A DNA stretch of 64,000 nucleotides from Streptomyces formicae (GTDB lineage Bacteria; Actinomycetota; Actinomycetes; Streptomycetales; Streptomycetaceae), in contig NZ_CP071872.1 of NCBI RefSeq assembly GCF_022647665.1, positions 2,418,001-2,482,000 of the forward strand, given 5' to 3'. Shown one piece after another: positions 42,635-52,500 of this stretch; position 1 is the first letter of the stretch; each line of letters begins with the position of its first letter. The position numbers and the translations under genes are program-made. The notes under the pieces were generated by a model that was given only the letters and a program-made list of their open reading frames with translations, searched no databases and had not been told where the DNA came from.

Positions 42635-43764
42635 GTGCCGTGCGCGACTTCCTCCTCATCGCACTCTTCGCGTTCCTCGGCGCCGCCGCGGCCGGACTCC
42701 TCGGGGCCTGCGTCCTGCGCCTGCTGCGACACCGGTCGGTCGCCGTGTCCCTGACCGTCGTCGCCGCCGTCACCGTCCTCGCCATGCTCTCCGGGACCCT
42801 CGTGGTCGCTCAGGCGATGTTCCTGAACTCCCACGACCTCCAGGTCGTCACGACGGTCGTCGCGATGGCCGCGATCGTGTCGCTCGCCACCGCGCTGCTC
42901 CTCGGCCGCTGGGTCGTCGCCCGCAGCCGCGAACTGGTCCGCGCGGCCCGTACGTTCGGCGAGGACGGCAGCTTCGCCGCGCCCGGCAGCGCGGCCACGG
43001 CCGAGCTCGCCGAGCTGAGCAAGGAGCTCGAAGCCACCAGCGCCCGGCTGGCCGCGTCCCGGGAGCGGGAGCGGGCCCTGGAGACCTCCCGGCGGGAGCT
43101 CGTCGCCTGGATCTCGCACGATTTGCGCACCCCGCTCGCCGGGCTGCGCGCGATGTCGGAAGCGCTGGAGGACGGCGTCGTCCAGGATCCGGAGCGGTAC
43201 TTCAAGCAGATCCGCACCGAGGTCGACCGGCTGAACGAGATGGTCGGGGACCTCTTCGAACTCTCCCGCATCCACGCCGGGGCGCTCGCCCTGGCGCCGA
43301 CCCGGATGTCGGTCTACGACCTCGTCGGCGAGGCCCTCGCCGGCGCCGATCCGCTCGCGCGCGAGCACGGGGTGCGGCTGGTGGGGGACCGGGTCGAGCC
43401 GGTGCCGGTCGAGGTGGACGGCAAGGAGATGACGAGGGTCCTGGCCAATCTGCTCGTCAACGCGATCCGCCGGACACCGGCCGACGGAACGGTCGCGGTC
43501 GCGGCGGAGCGCCGCGCGGGCTCCGTCGTGCTGTCGGTGACGGACGGCTGCGGGGGGATTCCGGAGGAGGATCTGCCGCGTGTCTTCGACACCGGCTGGC
43601 GGGGCAGCCAGGCCAGGACGCCCCCGGCGGGGGCAGGGCTGGGGCTGGCGATCGTACGGGGCATCGTGGAGGCGCACGAGGGCCGTGCGGACGTGCGGAA
43701 CGTGACGGGCGGCTGCCGCTTCGAGGTCACGCTCCCGGTGAGGACCGGCCCGTCCGGCGAGTGA
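42631..43764 (+). CDS. Sensor histidine kinase
   Basis: A 377-residue membrane kinase. Two N-terminal spans (FLLIALFAFLGAAAAGLLGA, VVAAVTVLAMLSGTLVVAQA) and a third hydrophobic stretch leave almost no extracellular domain, so it probably senses membrane or intracellular signals. A HAMP-like linker leads to His163 in WISHDLRTPLAGLRAMSE, then the ATPase domain: N-box LANLLVNAIRRTPADG, G1 DGCGGIPEEDLPRVFD, G2 GAGLGLAIVRGIVEAH. Cognate partner of the overlapping response regulator. Target genes unknown. Confidence 0.93.
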   Translation: MSAVRDFLLIALFAFLGAAAAGLLGACVLRLLRHRSVAVSLTVVAAVTVLAMLSGTLVVAQAMFLNSHDLQVVTTVVAMAAIVSLATALLLGRWVVARSRELVRAARTFGEDGSFAAPGSAATAELAELSKELEATSARLAASRERERALETSRRELVAWISHDLRTPLAGLRAMSEALEDGVVQDPERYFKQIRTEVDRLNEMVGDLFELSRIHAGALALAPTRMSVYDLVGEALAGADPLAREHGVRLVGDRVEPVPVEVDGKEMTRVLANLLVNAIRRTPADGTVAVAAERRAGSVVLSVTDGCGGIPEEDLPRVFDTGWRGSQARTPPAGAGLGLAIVRGIVEAHEGRADVRNVTGGCRFEVTLPVRTGPSGE

Positions 43765-43768
43765 GGAC

Positions 43769-43783
43769 ACGGCCGGAGGCCGT
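43769..43783. terminator. Short stem-loop between kinase and mgtC genes
   Basis: ACGGCC (43769-43774), GGA loop, GGCCGT (43778-43783), located between the convergent ends of the kinase and MgtC-family genes. Short but perfect; could act for both directions. Confidence 0.35.
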
Positions 43784-43826
43784 ACGGGGCCTGGGGCGGA
43801 GCCCACCGACGCGGCGGCCCCGCCCG

Positions 43827-44528
43827 TCAGGCCGGCGTCGTCCGGCGCCACGCGGCGGAGGCCACCGAGGGCTCCATGCTGATGCGGGCCACCGCGCTCT
43901 CCACGGCCGTGCTGTCCGTGCCCTCCGCCGTGATCTCGGCGCGGATCCGCACCAGTCCGGCCTCGCCCTCCACCGCGTCCGCCTCCGCCGACTGGACGGC
44001 GTGGAGCCGGCTCTCCGGGCCGGTCAGGGACTGGACCAGGAGGGTGCGGACATGCGCCTCGTGCTCCGCCGAGACGACCGCCTCGACGCAGTACGGCACC
44101 GGCACCTCGTCACCCGAGCCCGGCCGGCGGTCGATGGTGCGGGTCGCGGACCGCAGTGCTGTGTTCACCGCGACGATCGCCACCGCGCCCGCGAGCGCTT
44201 CCCACGGCTTCCCGGCCCCGGCCAGACAGCCGACGGCGGCCGAACACCACAGCGTCGCCGCGGTGTTGATGCCCGTCACATTGAGGCCGTCGCGCATGAT
44301 GACGCCCGCACCGAGGAAGCCGATGCCGGAGACGACCTGCGCCGCGACCCGGCTGGGCGAGGAGTCGTCGAACGAACCGGAGAGCAGGACGAACAGCGCG
44401 GCGCCCGTGGCGACCAGGGTGTTCGTGCGCAGCCCGGCCATGCGCTGGCGCCACTGGCGCTCGATGCCGATGAGGGCGCCCGAGACCATGCCGGCGCCGA
44501 GGCCGAGGGTGAAGTGCATCGCGTTCAT
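43827..44528 (-). CDS. mgtC: MgtC/SapB-family membrane protein
   Basis: A 233-residue protein. The N-terminal half has the family's spans (FTLGLGAGMVSGALIGIERQ, LVATGAALFVLLSGSF, VVSGIGFLGAGVIMRDGLNV, TAATLWCSAAVGCLAGAG) with the conserved GIERQWRQRMAGLRTN segment. The C-terminal ~90 residues form a cytoplasmic ACT-like domain (YCVEAVVSAEHEAHVRTLLV). MgtC proteins protect cells at low Mg2+ and modulate F-ATPase in enterobacteria. GGAGGTACCCC precedes the ATG. A ~245-base leader with a proline-rich ORF lies upstream and probably controls it. Confidence 0.88.
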   Translation of the reverse strand: MNAMHFTLGLGAGMVSGALIGIERQWRQRMAGLRTNTLVATGAALFVLLSGSFDDSSPSRVAAQVVSGIGFLGAGVIMRDGLNVTGINTAATLWCSAAVGCLAGAGKPWEALAGAVAIVAVNTALRSATRTIDRRPGSGDEVPVPYCVEAVVSAEHEAHVRTLLVQSLTGPESRLHAVQSAEADAVEGEAGLVRIRAEITAEGTDSTAVESAVARISMEPSVASAAWRRTTPA

Positions 44529-44716
44529 GGGGTACCTCCGTCCGCGCGGTGCGCACGGCCGAGGAGCGTGCCGCGGCGGCGACGGGGCTGCCGACGGCAC
44601 GGTCCACGTGCGGTGCGGACCGGTGCGGGGAACGAAACCGGGGGGCGAGGGGCCAGGGGGCACGGCGCAGCGCCGCACACCGGAGCCTGGCCCGGCACAC
44701 CGGAGGAATCAGAAGA
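44529..44716 (-). promoter_or_regulatory. C-rich leader between the proline-rich ORF and mgtC
   Basis: 188 bases of RNA between the upstream ORF and mgtC. The transcript sense is C-rich and G-poor in its first half (CCCCCTGGCCCCTCGCCCCC), the composition of a Rho-loading site. No strong intrinsic terminator is seen. This would allow Rho-dependent control of readthrough into mgtC, as for the enterobacterial mgtA/mgtC leaders. Confidence 0.4.
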
Positions 44717-44773
44717 TCAGAAAGACCGGGGGCTGCCCTGGGGGCGGCGTGGACTGGGAGGCTCTGCGGTCAT
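44717..44773 (-). CDS. Proline-rich 18-residue leader peptide upstream of mgtC (MgtL-like)
   Basis: ATG 44773 with a strong ribosome site (AAAGGGGG, five bases upstream) encodes MTAEPPSPRRPQGSPRSF and stops at 44717, 189 bases before the mgtC start. The arrangement E-P-P-S-P-R-R parallels the E. coli MgtL peptide (as I recall, [17 protein letters not shown]), in which an early Glu/Asp-Pro run destabilises the translating ribosome at low Mg2+ and controls the downstream Mg2+ gene. Position, length, proline content and acidic-proline motif all fit; function here is inference. Confidence 0.7.
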   Translation of the reverse strand: MTAEPPSPRRPQGSPRSF

Positions 44774-44813
44774 CGCTGCCCCCTTTCCGGCTGTCCGTGA
44801 AGAAGAAATCGAA

Positions 44814-44855
44814 GGGTCGGCACTGCAGGCGCAGGAGAGCGCCCGGGGCCGACCC
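44814..44855 (-). promoter_or_regulatory. Inverted repeat in the 5' leader ahead of the proline-rich ORF
   Basis: GGGTCGGC (44814-44821) and GCCGACCC (44848-44855) are perfect eight-base arms around a 26-base loop, ending 41 bases before the small ORF start. A possible promoter lies just upstream on the minus strand (TTGCTT, 17-base spacer, CACACT around 44860-44890). The hairpin would be the first structure in the mgtC leader RNA. Confidence 0.45.
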
Positions 44856-44937
44856 CAGAAGTGTGCCTTTTGTTCCGCTTGTAAGCAAACCCGCTGGCCG
44901 CGCCGCCCGCCTGCGTGCCGCCCGCCCGGCCGGGATC

Positions 44938-45399
44938 TCACCGCCCCCAGCGGTCGGGGCCCGGATCGCCGCCCTCCGCGCGCACCGCGAGCCGGCGGGT
45001 GTAGTGCGCCCAGCACTCCTCGTGCGCCGCGCACGCCCCGGCGCTCGGTAGCCCGCTGTGGACGAGCCGTAGCAGAGTGCCGTCCTCGACCGGCTCCAGG
45101 GTGATCTCCACGGTCGTGGAGCCCTCGGGCACGTCCGCAGGGCCGCCCTCGGCCCAGCCCCAGGTGAAGGCCAGCCGCTTGGGCGGATCGACCAGCAGGA
45201 AGCGGCCCGCGGCAACGGCGCCGCGGGTCACGTCCATGCGGTACGAGCCGTTCGGGGTGAACGAGAACGTGCCGTCGTGGCCCATCCACGACAGCCACTT
45301 GCCCCGGTCGGTGAGGAAGCCGAAGACGGTCTCGGGGCCGGCCAGGATCCGGCGTTCCACCGCCACGGTGCCGGGCTGCGGCGCAGGGTCTGCGGTCAT
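44938..45399 (-). CDS. SRPBCC (AHSA1-like) domain protein
   Basis: A 153-residue helix-grip protein: VERRILAGPETVFGFLTDRG, KWLSWMGHDGTFSFTPNGSY, LLVDPPKRLAFTWGWAEGGP, CAAHEECWAHYTRRLAVRAE. The fold binds hydrophobic ligands or client proteins. It is typically encoded next to an ArsR regulator, which is missing here. It lies upstream of the mgtC leader on the same strand with a 165-base gap. Confidence 0.85.
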   Translation of the reverse strand: MTADPAPQPGTVAVERRILAGPETVFGFLTDRGKWLSWMGHDGTFSFTPNGSYRMDVTRGAVAAGRFLLVDPPKRLAFTWGWAEGGPADVPEGSTTVEITLEPVEDGTLLRLVHSGLPSAGACAAHEECWAHYTRRLAVRAEGGDPGPDRWGR

Positions 45400-45611
45400 G
45401 GCTTCTCGTTCCGTTCCGCGTTCCGTTCGGTGTTCTGTCCGGCCGTCCCGTCGCGTCCCATTCCGTCACGTCACGTCACGTCCTTGCGCAGCGTAACGAG
45501 ACCGGCGTCACCCAGCACCTTCGGATACGGCAGCGCGCCGCCCCGCACCCGCCTTCCGGCGTGGTGCGGGGCGGCGCGCCCCTCAGGTGGCCGCCTCCGC
45601 GGCTCGCGTCG

Positions 45612-48600
45612 TCAGCCGAGCGTGAGCATCGACGTCCAGCCGATCTCACCGACCTGGTAGCGCGACCCGTGAGCGGTACGGCCGCCGGGGTAGAACCAGA
45701 GCTTCCCGTCCGGGGTGACCGCCCAGAAGTCCGGGATGCCGTCCCCGGTGGCGTCCGGGGTGCCACGGAGCAGGGGCATGCTCGCCTTGCCCCAGCCGGC
45801 GGTGCCGTAGACCTCGTCCTTGCCGGTGGCCGAGTTGCCCGCCAGGGCCAGGGAGTTCAGGTCGACGCCGCCGCCCGCGGCCGGCTTGCCGTGGCGCAGT
45901 TGCAGTCCCCTGTCCGCGTACTCGGCGCGGAAGAGCATGTCCGCGACGCCGTCCCCGGTGAAGTCGGCGACGGTGAGGATGTCCCGGTCCGCCCATGCCG
46001 CGTCGTGGAGCAGGCGCGCCTCCTTGAACGCGCCGCCGGTGTAGCCGGTGAACGCCCACAGGTCGTCGCCGGCGATGGCGAAGACATCGGGGAGCTTGTC
46101 GCCGGTGATGTCCTCGGTGGTGACGATCTCGGTGAGCGTCGCGGGATCCGGCGCGTTCGCGGGCAGCAGCACGTCCAGCCGCCGCCTGATGTCGAAACTG
46201 CCGTATCCGTCACCGGGGTAGAGCGAGAGCTTCCCGTCCGGTGTCCGCGCCAGCATGTCGGTGATGCCGTCGCCCGGGTACCAGTCCGCGGTGTGGCTGA
46301 TCAGGGTGGTCGGCGAACCGTCGCTCCCCTTCCAGAAACCGTCGGGCAGCGGCTTGCCGCCGTCGTGCGCGGCCGCGGTGTGGACGTGCAGGTCGCCGCG
46401 GCTGTCGCCGCCGTAGGAGCGCAGATTGCCGGTGCTGTCGACGGCGAGCAGGTCGTCGTACGTGTCCCCGTTGACGTCGCCCGGCTGGTCGCCCGAGTCG
46501 CGCGGCCTGACGTAGTGCAGGTACTTCGTCGCCGTGGGCGACATGTTGCCGGCCGCGTCGACCGACTTCACATAGAGGATGTTGGGCCCGGCGTACGGCG
46601 GTGAGAGCGGCACACCGTCCGCGGCGTCGGCGACCGTGGCGCCCAGGTGGTAGCTCTCGAAGTTGAACGAGTAGACGAACCTGACCGTGCCGTCCCCGGT
46701 CGCGGCCGGAGTCATCTTGAAGTCGCCTCCGGTGCCGAACGGGACGGTGCTCCAGGGCTGCTGCTCGTCGTCGGCCATCGGGAACTGGGCGGAGCTGACG
46801 TCGGGCGAGTTCGGCGCTGTCGAGTCGTACACGAAACCGCAGTCGACCGTGCCCGCCGGGGCGTAGGTGGAGGCCGCCCCGCTGTTGTCGAGGGCTCGTA
46901 CGCGCCAGAAGTACGTCTTGCCGTTGACGAACTTGGTCTCGGTGCCGTCGGCGCCGTCGAGGGAGATGGACGCCTTGCCGGTGGAGTCCACGGCGACGTT
47001 GCCGTCATGGACCCTCGCGGTGCTGCCGGACTGCCAGACCTCGAAGTCGAGGTACTTCAGGTCGCCGTCGGGGTCGGTGCTCTTGGCGTCGAAGACGAGG
47101 TCGCTCTTGCCGACCGACGCGTACGGGGCGGTGGTGTCGCAGTCCGGGCCGGGCGTCATGTGGAGCTGGCTGGGCTCGGCCGGCTTGCGGTTGTAGACGA
47201 TGGTGATCTTCGGCGCGGACTCGCCCTCCGCCTTGAACTTCTTCCAGGAGTACGAGGAGTTCTCGGTGCTGGCCCGCAGACCGATGGTGAAGTTCGTCCA
47301 GCCTGCGTCGGCTGCGTCCTGGGCGATGGCCTTGCCGTCGTAGGTGACGTACGCGTCCGGGCAGGAGGAGTTGTAGCCGTGGGCGAAGGACTTCCTGCCC
47401 AGCTCCGTCTTCCACGCGGGCTGCCTGTTCCAGGTCGTGCCGGAGGAGATGCCGTCGGTGTGCCACAGCTGGACCTCGCGCGCCTCGCAGGACCAGGAGT
47501 AGGTCTCCAGGAGCTTGATGGTCGCGGAGCTGACGGTGGCGCCCTTGAAGGCGGAGGACCAGCCGAGGCGGAAGAAGGAGCGGGAGAGGCCGCCGGTGGT
47601 GGACTCGTAGCCGACGCGGGCCTCGGTGGTGCCGGTGTTGTAGTTGGCGCCGTCGTAGAAGCTGGAGTCGGGGTGCTTGGCGTAGGTGGTGGTCCAGTTC
47701 TTCGTCTTGCCGTAGACGGACGGGTCGATGAAGGCCGGCCACACGGTGTTCGCGGAGTCGAGCAGAGCGCGGTCGGGGACGATCGTGAGGACGGCCGACC
47801 GGGCGCCCTGGCCCGTCATCGCGGCGTTGCCGACGGCCCGGTGGGTGCCCGGTTCGGGGCCGGACAACTGCGGCAGGGCGAAGGTCCCCGCGCCGGAGGC
47901 GTCCGCGGCGGAGGGCTTCGCCGCGGCGGGCTCGGCGGAGTTCGAAGGGGCACGGGAAGCGGCGGGGGCACTCGGCTCACCGGGCTGGGGGTCGGCGCCT
48001 TCGGTGACGGCGGGTTTCCCGGCGGAGTCCCACATGAACGGGGTGGGTGAGCCGGCGATCTCCTGGCCCTTGCTGTCCTTGGCGCTGACGGCCTTGGTCA
48101 CGGGGTCGAGGTGGAAGGTGAGGTCGGGCGAGGTCAACCGGTAGGAGATCCGGTCGAGTTCGGGGTTTGCCGCGGCCTCGGGGCTGTGCACGATCAGGAC
48201 ATGGCCGAAGCCGCTGTCGCGGGCGGTGAGCATCAGGTCCACGCCGTCGAACACGTCGCGGTAGAGCGCGCTCGCGCCGTCGACGACGGGCTCGGGGAGC
48301 TCGCCCGGCCAGCCGATGGTGATCTCGTGGCCCTCACTGGTGAAGGTGACCAGGTCGGTGTACTCGGTGGTCTCGTCGGCGACGGTTTCGAGCCCGTACG
48401 AGGACGTGGTGGTGCTGACCGTGTAGGCGGCGTGCTTGGCCGTGGTCCTGGCCACGCTCCCGGCGGAGTGGCCCGTGCCGGTGCTGCCGTTGCCGTCGGA
48501 GAAGACGACCGGGTCGGCCGCCGCCTTCGGGGCCCAGCCCCGCTTCGTGCGCTCGAGCGCCGTGTCGATCGGTCGCCACTTGCCGTTCACCTTGGCGCGG

Positions 48601-48893
48601 ACCGGTGCGGCATGGGCGGTCAGTTCGAAGCTGCGGTCCGGCAGGGCGTACGTGGTGGAGGTGGCGCCGCGCAGCGACGTGACCTCGACCCGCTTGCCGG
48701 TGCGGACGGCCTCGGCCTGCGCGGCGCTCTCACCGACCGGACTCGCTGCCCTGACCGGGGCGCGATCCGCGGCACCGTCCTCGCCGACCCACTGCGGGAT
48801 GAGCAAGGTGGCCCCGAGCGCGGCGGCGACAAGGGCCGCCACTCCCGCCGTGGTGCGCCGGGGCAGAGCCCGGATCAGACGAAGACCTTCCAC
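45612..48893 (-). CDS. Secreted DNRLRE / FG-GAP repeat protein
   Basis: A 1093-residue exported protein. A basic N-terminus and hydrophobic TTAGVAALVAAALGATLLIP form the signal or anchor. Residues ~385-560 are a DNRLRE-type domain (DSSFYDGANYNTGTTEARVG, SRSFFRLGWSSAFKGATVSS). ~570-690 are fibronectin-like segments (TDPDGDLKYLDFEVWQSGST, FWRVRALDNSGAASTYAPAG). From ~800 to the end are FG-GAP/VCBS propeller repeats (DVNGDTYDDLLAVDSTGNLR, DFTGDGVADMLFRAEYADRG, DATGDGIPDFWAVTPDGKLW). The start GTG 48893 has AGGA five bases upstream. It is divergent from the giant RHS gene, a pairing seen in streptomycetes, so it may be a surface partner of that toxin. Confidence 0.85.
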   Translation of the reverse strand: MEGLRLIRALPRRTTAGVAALVAAALGATLLIPQWVGEDGAADRAPVRAASPVGESAAQAEAVRTGKRVEVTSLRGATSTTYALPDRSFELTAHAAPVRAKVNGKWRPIDTALERTKRGWAPKAAADPVVFSDGNGSTGTGHSAGSVARTTAKHAAYTVSTTTSSYGLETVADETTEYTDLVTFTSEGHEITIGWPGELPEPVVDGASALYRDVFDGVDLMLTARDSGFGHVLIVHSPEAAANPELDRISYRLTSPDLTFHLDPVTKAVSAKDSKGQEIAGSPTPFMWDSAGKPAVTEGADPQPGEPSAPAASRAPSNSAEPAAAKPSAADASGAGTFALPQLSGPEPGTHRAVGNAAMTGQGARSAVLTIVPDRALLDSANTVWPAFIDPSVYGKTKNWTTTYAKHPDSSFYDGANYNTGTTEARVGYESTTGGLSRSFFRLGWSSAFKGATVSSATIKLLETYSWSCEAREVQLWHTDGISSGTTWNRQPAWKTELGRKSFAHGYNSSCPDAYVTYDGKAIAQDAADAGWTNFTIGLRASTENSSYSWKKFKAEGESAPKITIVYNRKPAEPSQLHMTPGPDCDTTAPYASVGKSDLVFDAKSTDPDGDLKYLDFEVWQSGSTARVHDGNVAVDSTGKASISLDGADGTETKFVNGKTYFWRVRALDNSGAASTYAPAGTVDCGFVYDSTAPNSPDVSSAQFPMADDEQQPWSTVPFGTGGDFKMTPAATGDGTVRFVYSFNFESYHLGATVADAADGVPLSPPYAGPNILYVKSVDAAGNMSPTATKYLHYVRPRDSGDQPGDVNGDTYDDLLAVDSTGNLRSYGGDSRGDLHVHTAAAHDGGKPLPDGFWKGSDGSPTTLISHTADWYPGDGITDMLARTPDGKLSLYPGDGYGSFDIRRRLDVLLPANAPDPATLTEIVTTEDITGDKLPDVFAIAGDDLWAFTGYTGGAFKEARLLHDAAWADRDILTVADFTGDGVADMLFRAEYADRGLQLRHGKPAAGGGVDLNSLALAGNSATGKDEVYGTAGWGKASMPLLRGTPDATGDGIPDFWAVTPDGKLWFYPGGRTAHGSRYQVGEIGWTSMLTLG

Positions 48894-49524
48894 GGTCCTG
48901 GATTCCCTCCCTGAACGGTTCACCAACAACCGGTTAATTCCACGTTGCTGTTTATCTTCCGCAACGCGTCCATTTCCGGGCATGGCAAAGCCGTGACCTA
49001 CCGCTGTCCCCCAACCCTGTTCCTGCGTTCCACCGGCTGACCGACGGAATTCGGCAGGGCGGGCCGACGCAGAGCATGGCCGATGGTTCACGCGGCAGCC
49101 ACACACATGGTCATTCCATGTGGGCCGGAAGTCGGAGTCCCGGGTCCGGGTGGCGTGACCCCGGTCTGCGTCGAAGACGTGCCTCTCACGTCGGCGCGAC
49201 CGATCTCAAACCGGCACAAAAGGTGGTGGAACGGCAGAAGTTGACGGGCGGTAAGTGGCCATCTGGCGGGGCCTGTCCGCTGTGCCCGAATTGGAAGCTG
49301 TTGATGTTCAAAGAGATCATCATCGCCGTGCTGAGGCAATTGATATTTCTTGAAGTGCTCGACACCGAATGGCCGGTGATCAAGGTCACATGGTGCGATC
49401 AACGTTTGACGGCACGTGAATTCATGGCCGAGCATTCGGCTCGTCAAGGTTCACTTGATGCTGCGTTTTTGCAGATTCGGTGTGTTCCGTTTTCGGTTCG
49501 ACTGGGTGGGGGGCTTCGGCCGTC
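48894..49524. promoter_or_regulatory. Divergent AT-rich control region of the RHS locus
   Basis: About 630 bases without a credible gene. It is much richer in A/T than its surroundings (GGCAATTGATATTTCTTGAA, CGTTTGACGGCACGTGAATT), as expected for promoters of both large genes. TTGACG at 49406-49411 is a possible plus-strand -35. GGTTCACCAACAACCGG near 48920 and GGTTCACTTGATG near 49450 contain PHO-box-like GTTCAC units; that is suggestive only. Confidence 0.45.
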
Positions 49525-52500
49525 GTGTGGGGATCGCTTTCATGGAGCGGCCGGGGTTTTCTCCCCGGCACGGAGGCTGCGCGGCGCAGACGCCGTAAGG
49601 CGCGCGTCGGTGTGATCACCGGGGTGGCGGTGGCCCTCACGGTGAGCCTGATGCCGGGTGCCTACGCGGTGCCGCCACCGAATGACAACCGGCTCGGTGT
49701 GGACCTCGTCGACCTGCCCGAGGCCGAGGCGACCCCCGGCGAGAACGGCGGCTCGCTCGCCGAGATGACCACACACGAGGTGCCGCCGGTCGTCGACTAC
49801 GAGCCGACGAAGACGGCTGCTCCGGCCGGTGCTGCGGCGGTCGAGACGGTGACCGGGCTGACCGCGGGCGAGACCGTGCCGGTCGGCACGCTGCCGGTCG
49901 GGGTCGGTGCGCCTGAGAGCGCGACGGCCGAGGAGGCCACGGCGCTGGAGGGTGACTGGCAGGTTGCCCTGGCTGACCAGTCCGAGCTGGCGGACACGGG
50001 CATCGAGGGTCTGGTCTTCACGGTGACCCCGCCCGCGACGGCCACCGGTAAGGCCGTTGTGGCGGTGGACTACACGGACTTCGCCGAGCTGTACGGCGCC
50101 AACTGGGCCGACCGGCTCCAGCTGGTGCAGTACCCGCAGTGCTTCCTGACCACGCCGGACGTCGAGGGGTGTGACGAGCCGACCGAGGTCGACACCCAGA
50201 ACGTCACCGAGGCGAAGAGCGAGGACGAGCCCGGCGATGGTGTGCTGGACGGTGAGCGCCGTATCGAGGCCACCGTCGACGTCGCCTCGCTGACCGACCC
50301 GGGTGCGGGCGGTGCCTCGCCGGCCGCCGCGAAGGACGGCACGGACGCGGTCACGGACGCGCTCTACCGGCCGTCGGCGGCGAAGACCTCCGCCACGACG
50401 GTCGGTGCCACGGCGCTGACCGCGGCCGCGGCCGAGTCGGGGTCGTCGGTGTTTGTCGCGCAGTCGTCGGGTGGTGGTTCGAAGGGTGATTTCTCGGCGA
50501 CGCCGCTGGTGAGTGCGGGTTCGTGGACGGCAGGCAGCAGCTCGGGTGGGTTCTCGTACTCGTACGCGATGCAGGTGCCCCAGGTGCCGGGTGGTCCGGC
50601 GCCGAGTGTGGCGTTCGGCTACAACTCGCAGGTGGTGGACGGGCGTACGTCCGCGTCCAACAATCAGCCGTCGTGGATCGGTGACGGGTGGGAGTACAAC
50701 GCCGGTTCCATCACGCGTACGTACAAGTCGTGCCGTGACGACCGGGAGAGCGGCGCCAACAACGCCACGCGCAAGACCGGTGACCTGTGCTGGGGTTCGT
50801 ACAACGCGACGATGACGCTGGGTGGTACGACGACCGAGCTCGTCCTGCCGGACGGTGCGGACCCGGAGTCGGACAAGTGGGTGACCGCCAACGGTGACGG
50901 CTCGCGTGTGGAGCTGGTCAAGGACACGGGTTTCGGTAACGGGGACGCGGACGGCGAGTACTGGCGGGTGACCACGCGGGACGGCATGCAGTACTACTTC
51001 GGCCGGCACAAGCTGCCCGGCTGGAGCGACAACGGTACTGCGGCTGATGATCCGGTGACGGACTCGGTCTTCACGGTCCCCGTCTCCGGCAATCACTCCG
51101 GGGAGCCCTGCTACAACGCGACCTTCGCCGGCTCCTTCTGCAAGCAGGCGTGGCGGTGGAACCTCGACTATGTCGTGGATCCGCAGGGCAACGCGATGTC
51201 GCTGTGGTGGGAGAAGGAGACCAACTACTTCGCCCAGAACCTGAAGTTCAAGACGCCGGTGAAGTACGACCGGGGCGGCTACCTGTCGCGGATCGACTAC
51301 GGCCAGCGCGAGTCGACGCTGTTCTCCGCTGCTCCGGTCGCCCGTGTGTCGTTCGCGGTGGACGAGCGTTGCTTCACCGAGGACGGTATCGCCTGCACGG
51401 ACGCGAACTTCACCGCCGGTGACTTCGCGAAGAACCGGATCTGGTACGACACCCCGGCCGACCTGTACTGCTCGGGGGCGTCCGGCAAGGAGTGCTACGT
51501 CCCGGTGCCGACCTTCTGGTCGCGCAAGCGGCTCGCCTCGGTGACCACGCTGGCCCAGCGCACCGAGGGTTCGACGGCGCTGTCGAAGGTGGACGCCTGG
51601 ACGCTGCAGCAAGCGCTGCCGGCGGACCGGACCGATGAGGGCGTGGCACTGTGGCTGGAGTCGATCAGCCGGACCGGCTTCGATCCGGCGGGTGAGGTCA
51701 TCGCCCTGCGGCCGGTGCAGTTCGTCGCGAACACCGCGTCGATGCCGAACCGGGTCAAGGAGGGGGCGAGCGACCCGAACCCGGTCTTCGACCGGCTGCG
51801 GATCGAGCGGGTCGTCAACGAGTACGGCGGCGAGACGCTGGTCGACTATGCCGCCCCGGTCGGCGCCTGTGCGTCCGGTTCGGGTTTCCCCAAGCCGGAG
51901 GAGAACACCGGCCGGTGCTTCCCGGCGTACTGGCACCCGGATCCGGACAAGGCCGATGAGTCGATCGACTGGTTCCACAAGTATGTCGTCGACAACGTTC
52001 AGGAGCTGGCCGGCATCACCGGCACCCCGCCCACCACGACGTCGTACGAGTACGTGGGCGGTGGTGCGTGGGGCCTGAACCAGGCGGAGTTCTCGAAGAA
52101 GAAGACCCGCACCTACGACCAGTGGCGCGGCTACGAGCTGGTGCGCACCATCACCGGTGCCGACCGCACGGACACGTATCAGGGCACCCAGCAGTCGATG
52201 AGCGAGACCCGGTACTTCCGGGGCATGGACGGTGACCCGCTTCCGGGCGGCGGTAAGCGTTCGGTGGAGCTGAAGGACAGCACGGGTGCGACGATCGCCG
52301 TGGACAGGCTGGCCTACCAGGGCCGGGTGGCGGAGACCCTCACCTACAACCGCAACGGCGGGGATCTGCTGACGCGGTCGGTGGACTATCCCGCCCACCA
52401 GGTGCTGGCCACCCGGACGCGGGACGGCGGCATACCCGCGCTCCAGGCCTTCCGGGTCATGGCCGACCACAGCATCTCGGTCACCCGTGCCTCCGGGACG

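Noticed and set aside
44529..44900. Mg2+ M-box riboswitch before mgtC
   Set aside because: The conserved M-box helices and their bulges are not recognisable; the proline-rich ORF explains the leader better.
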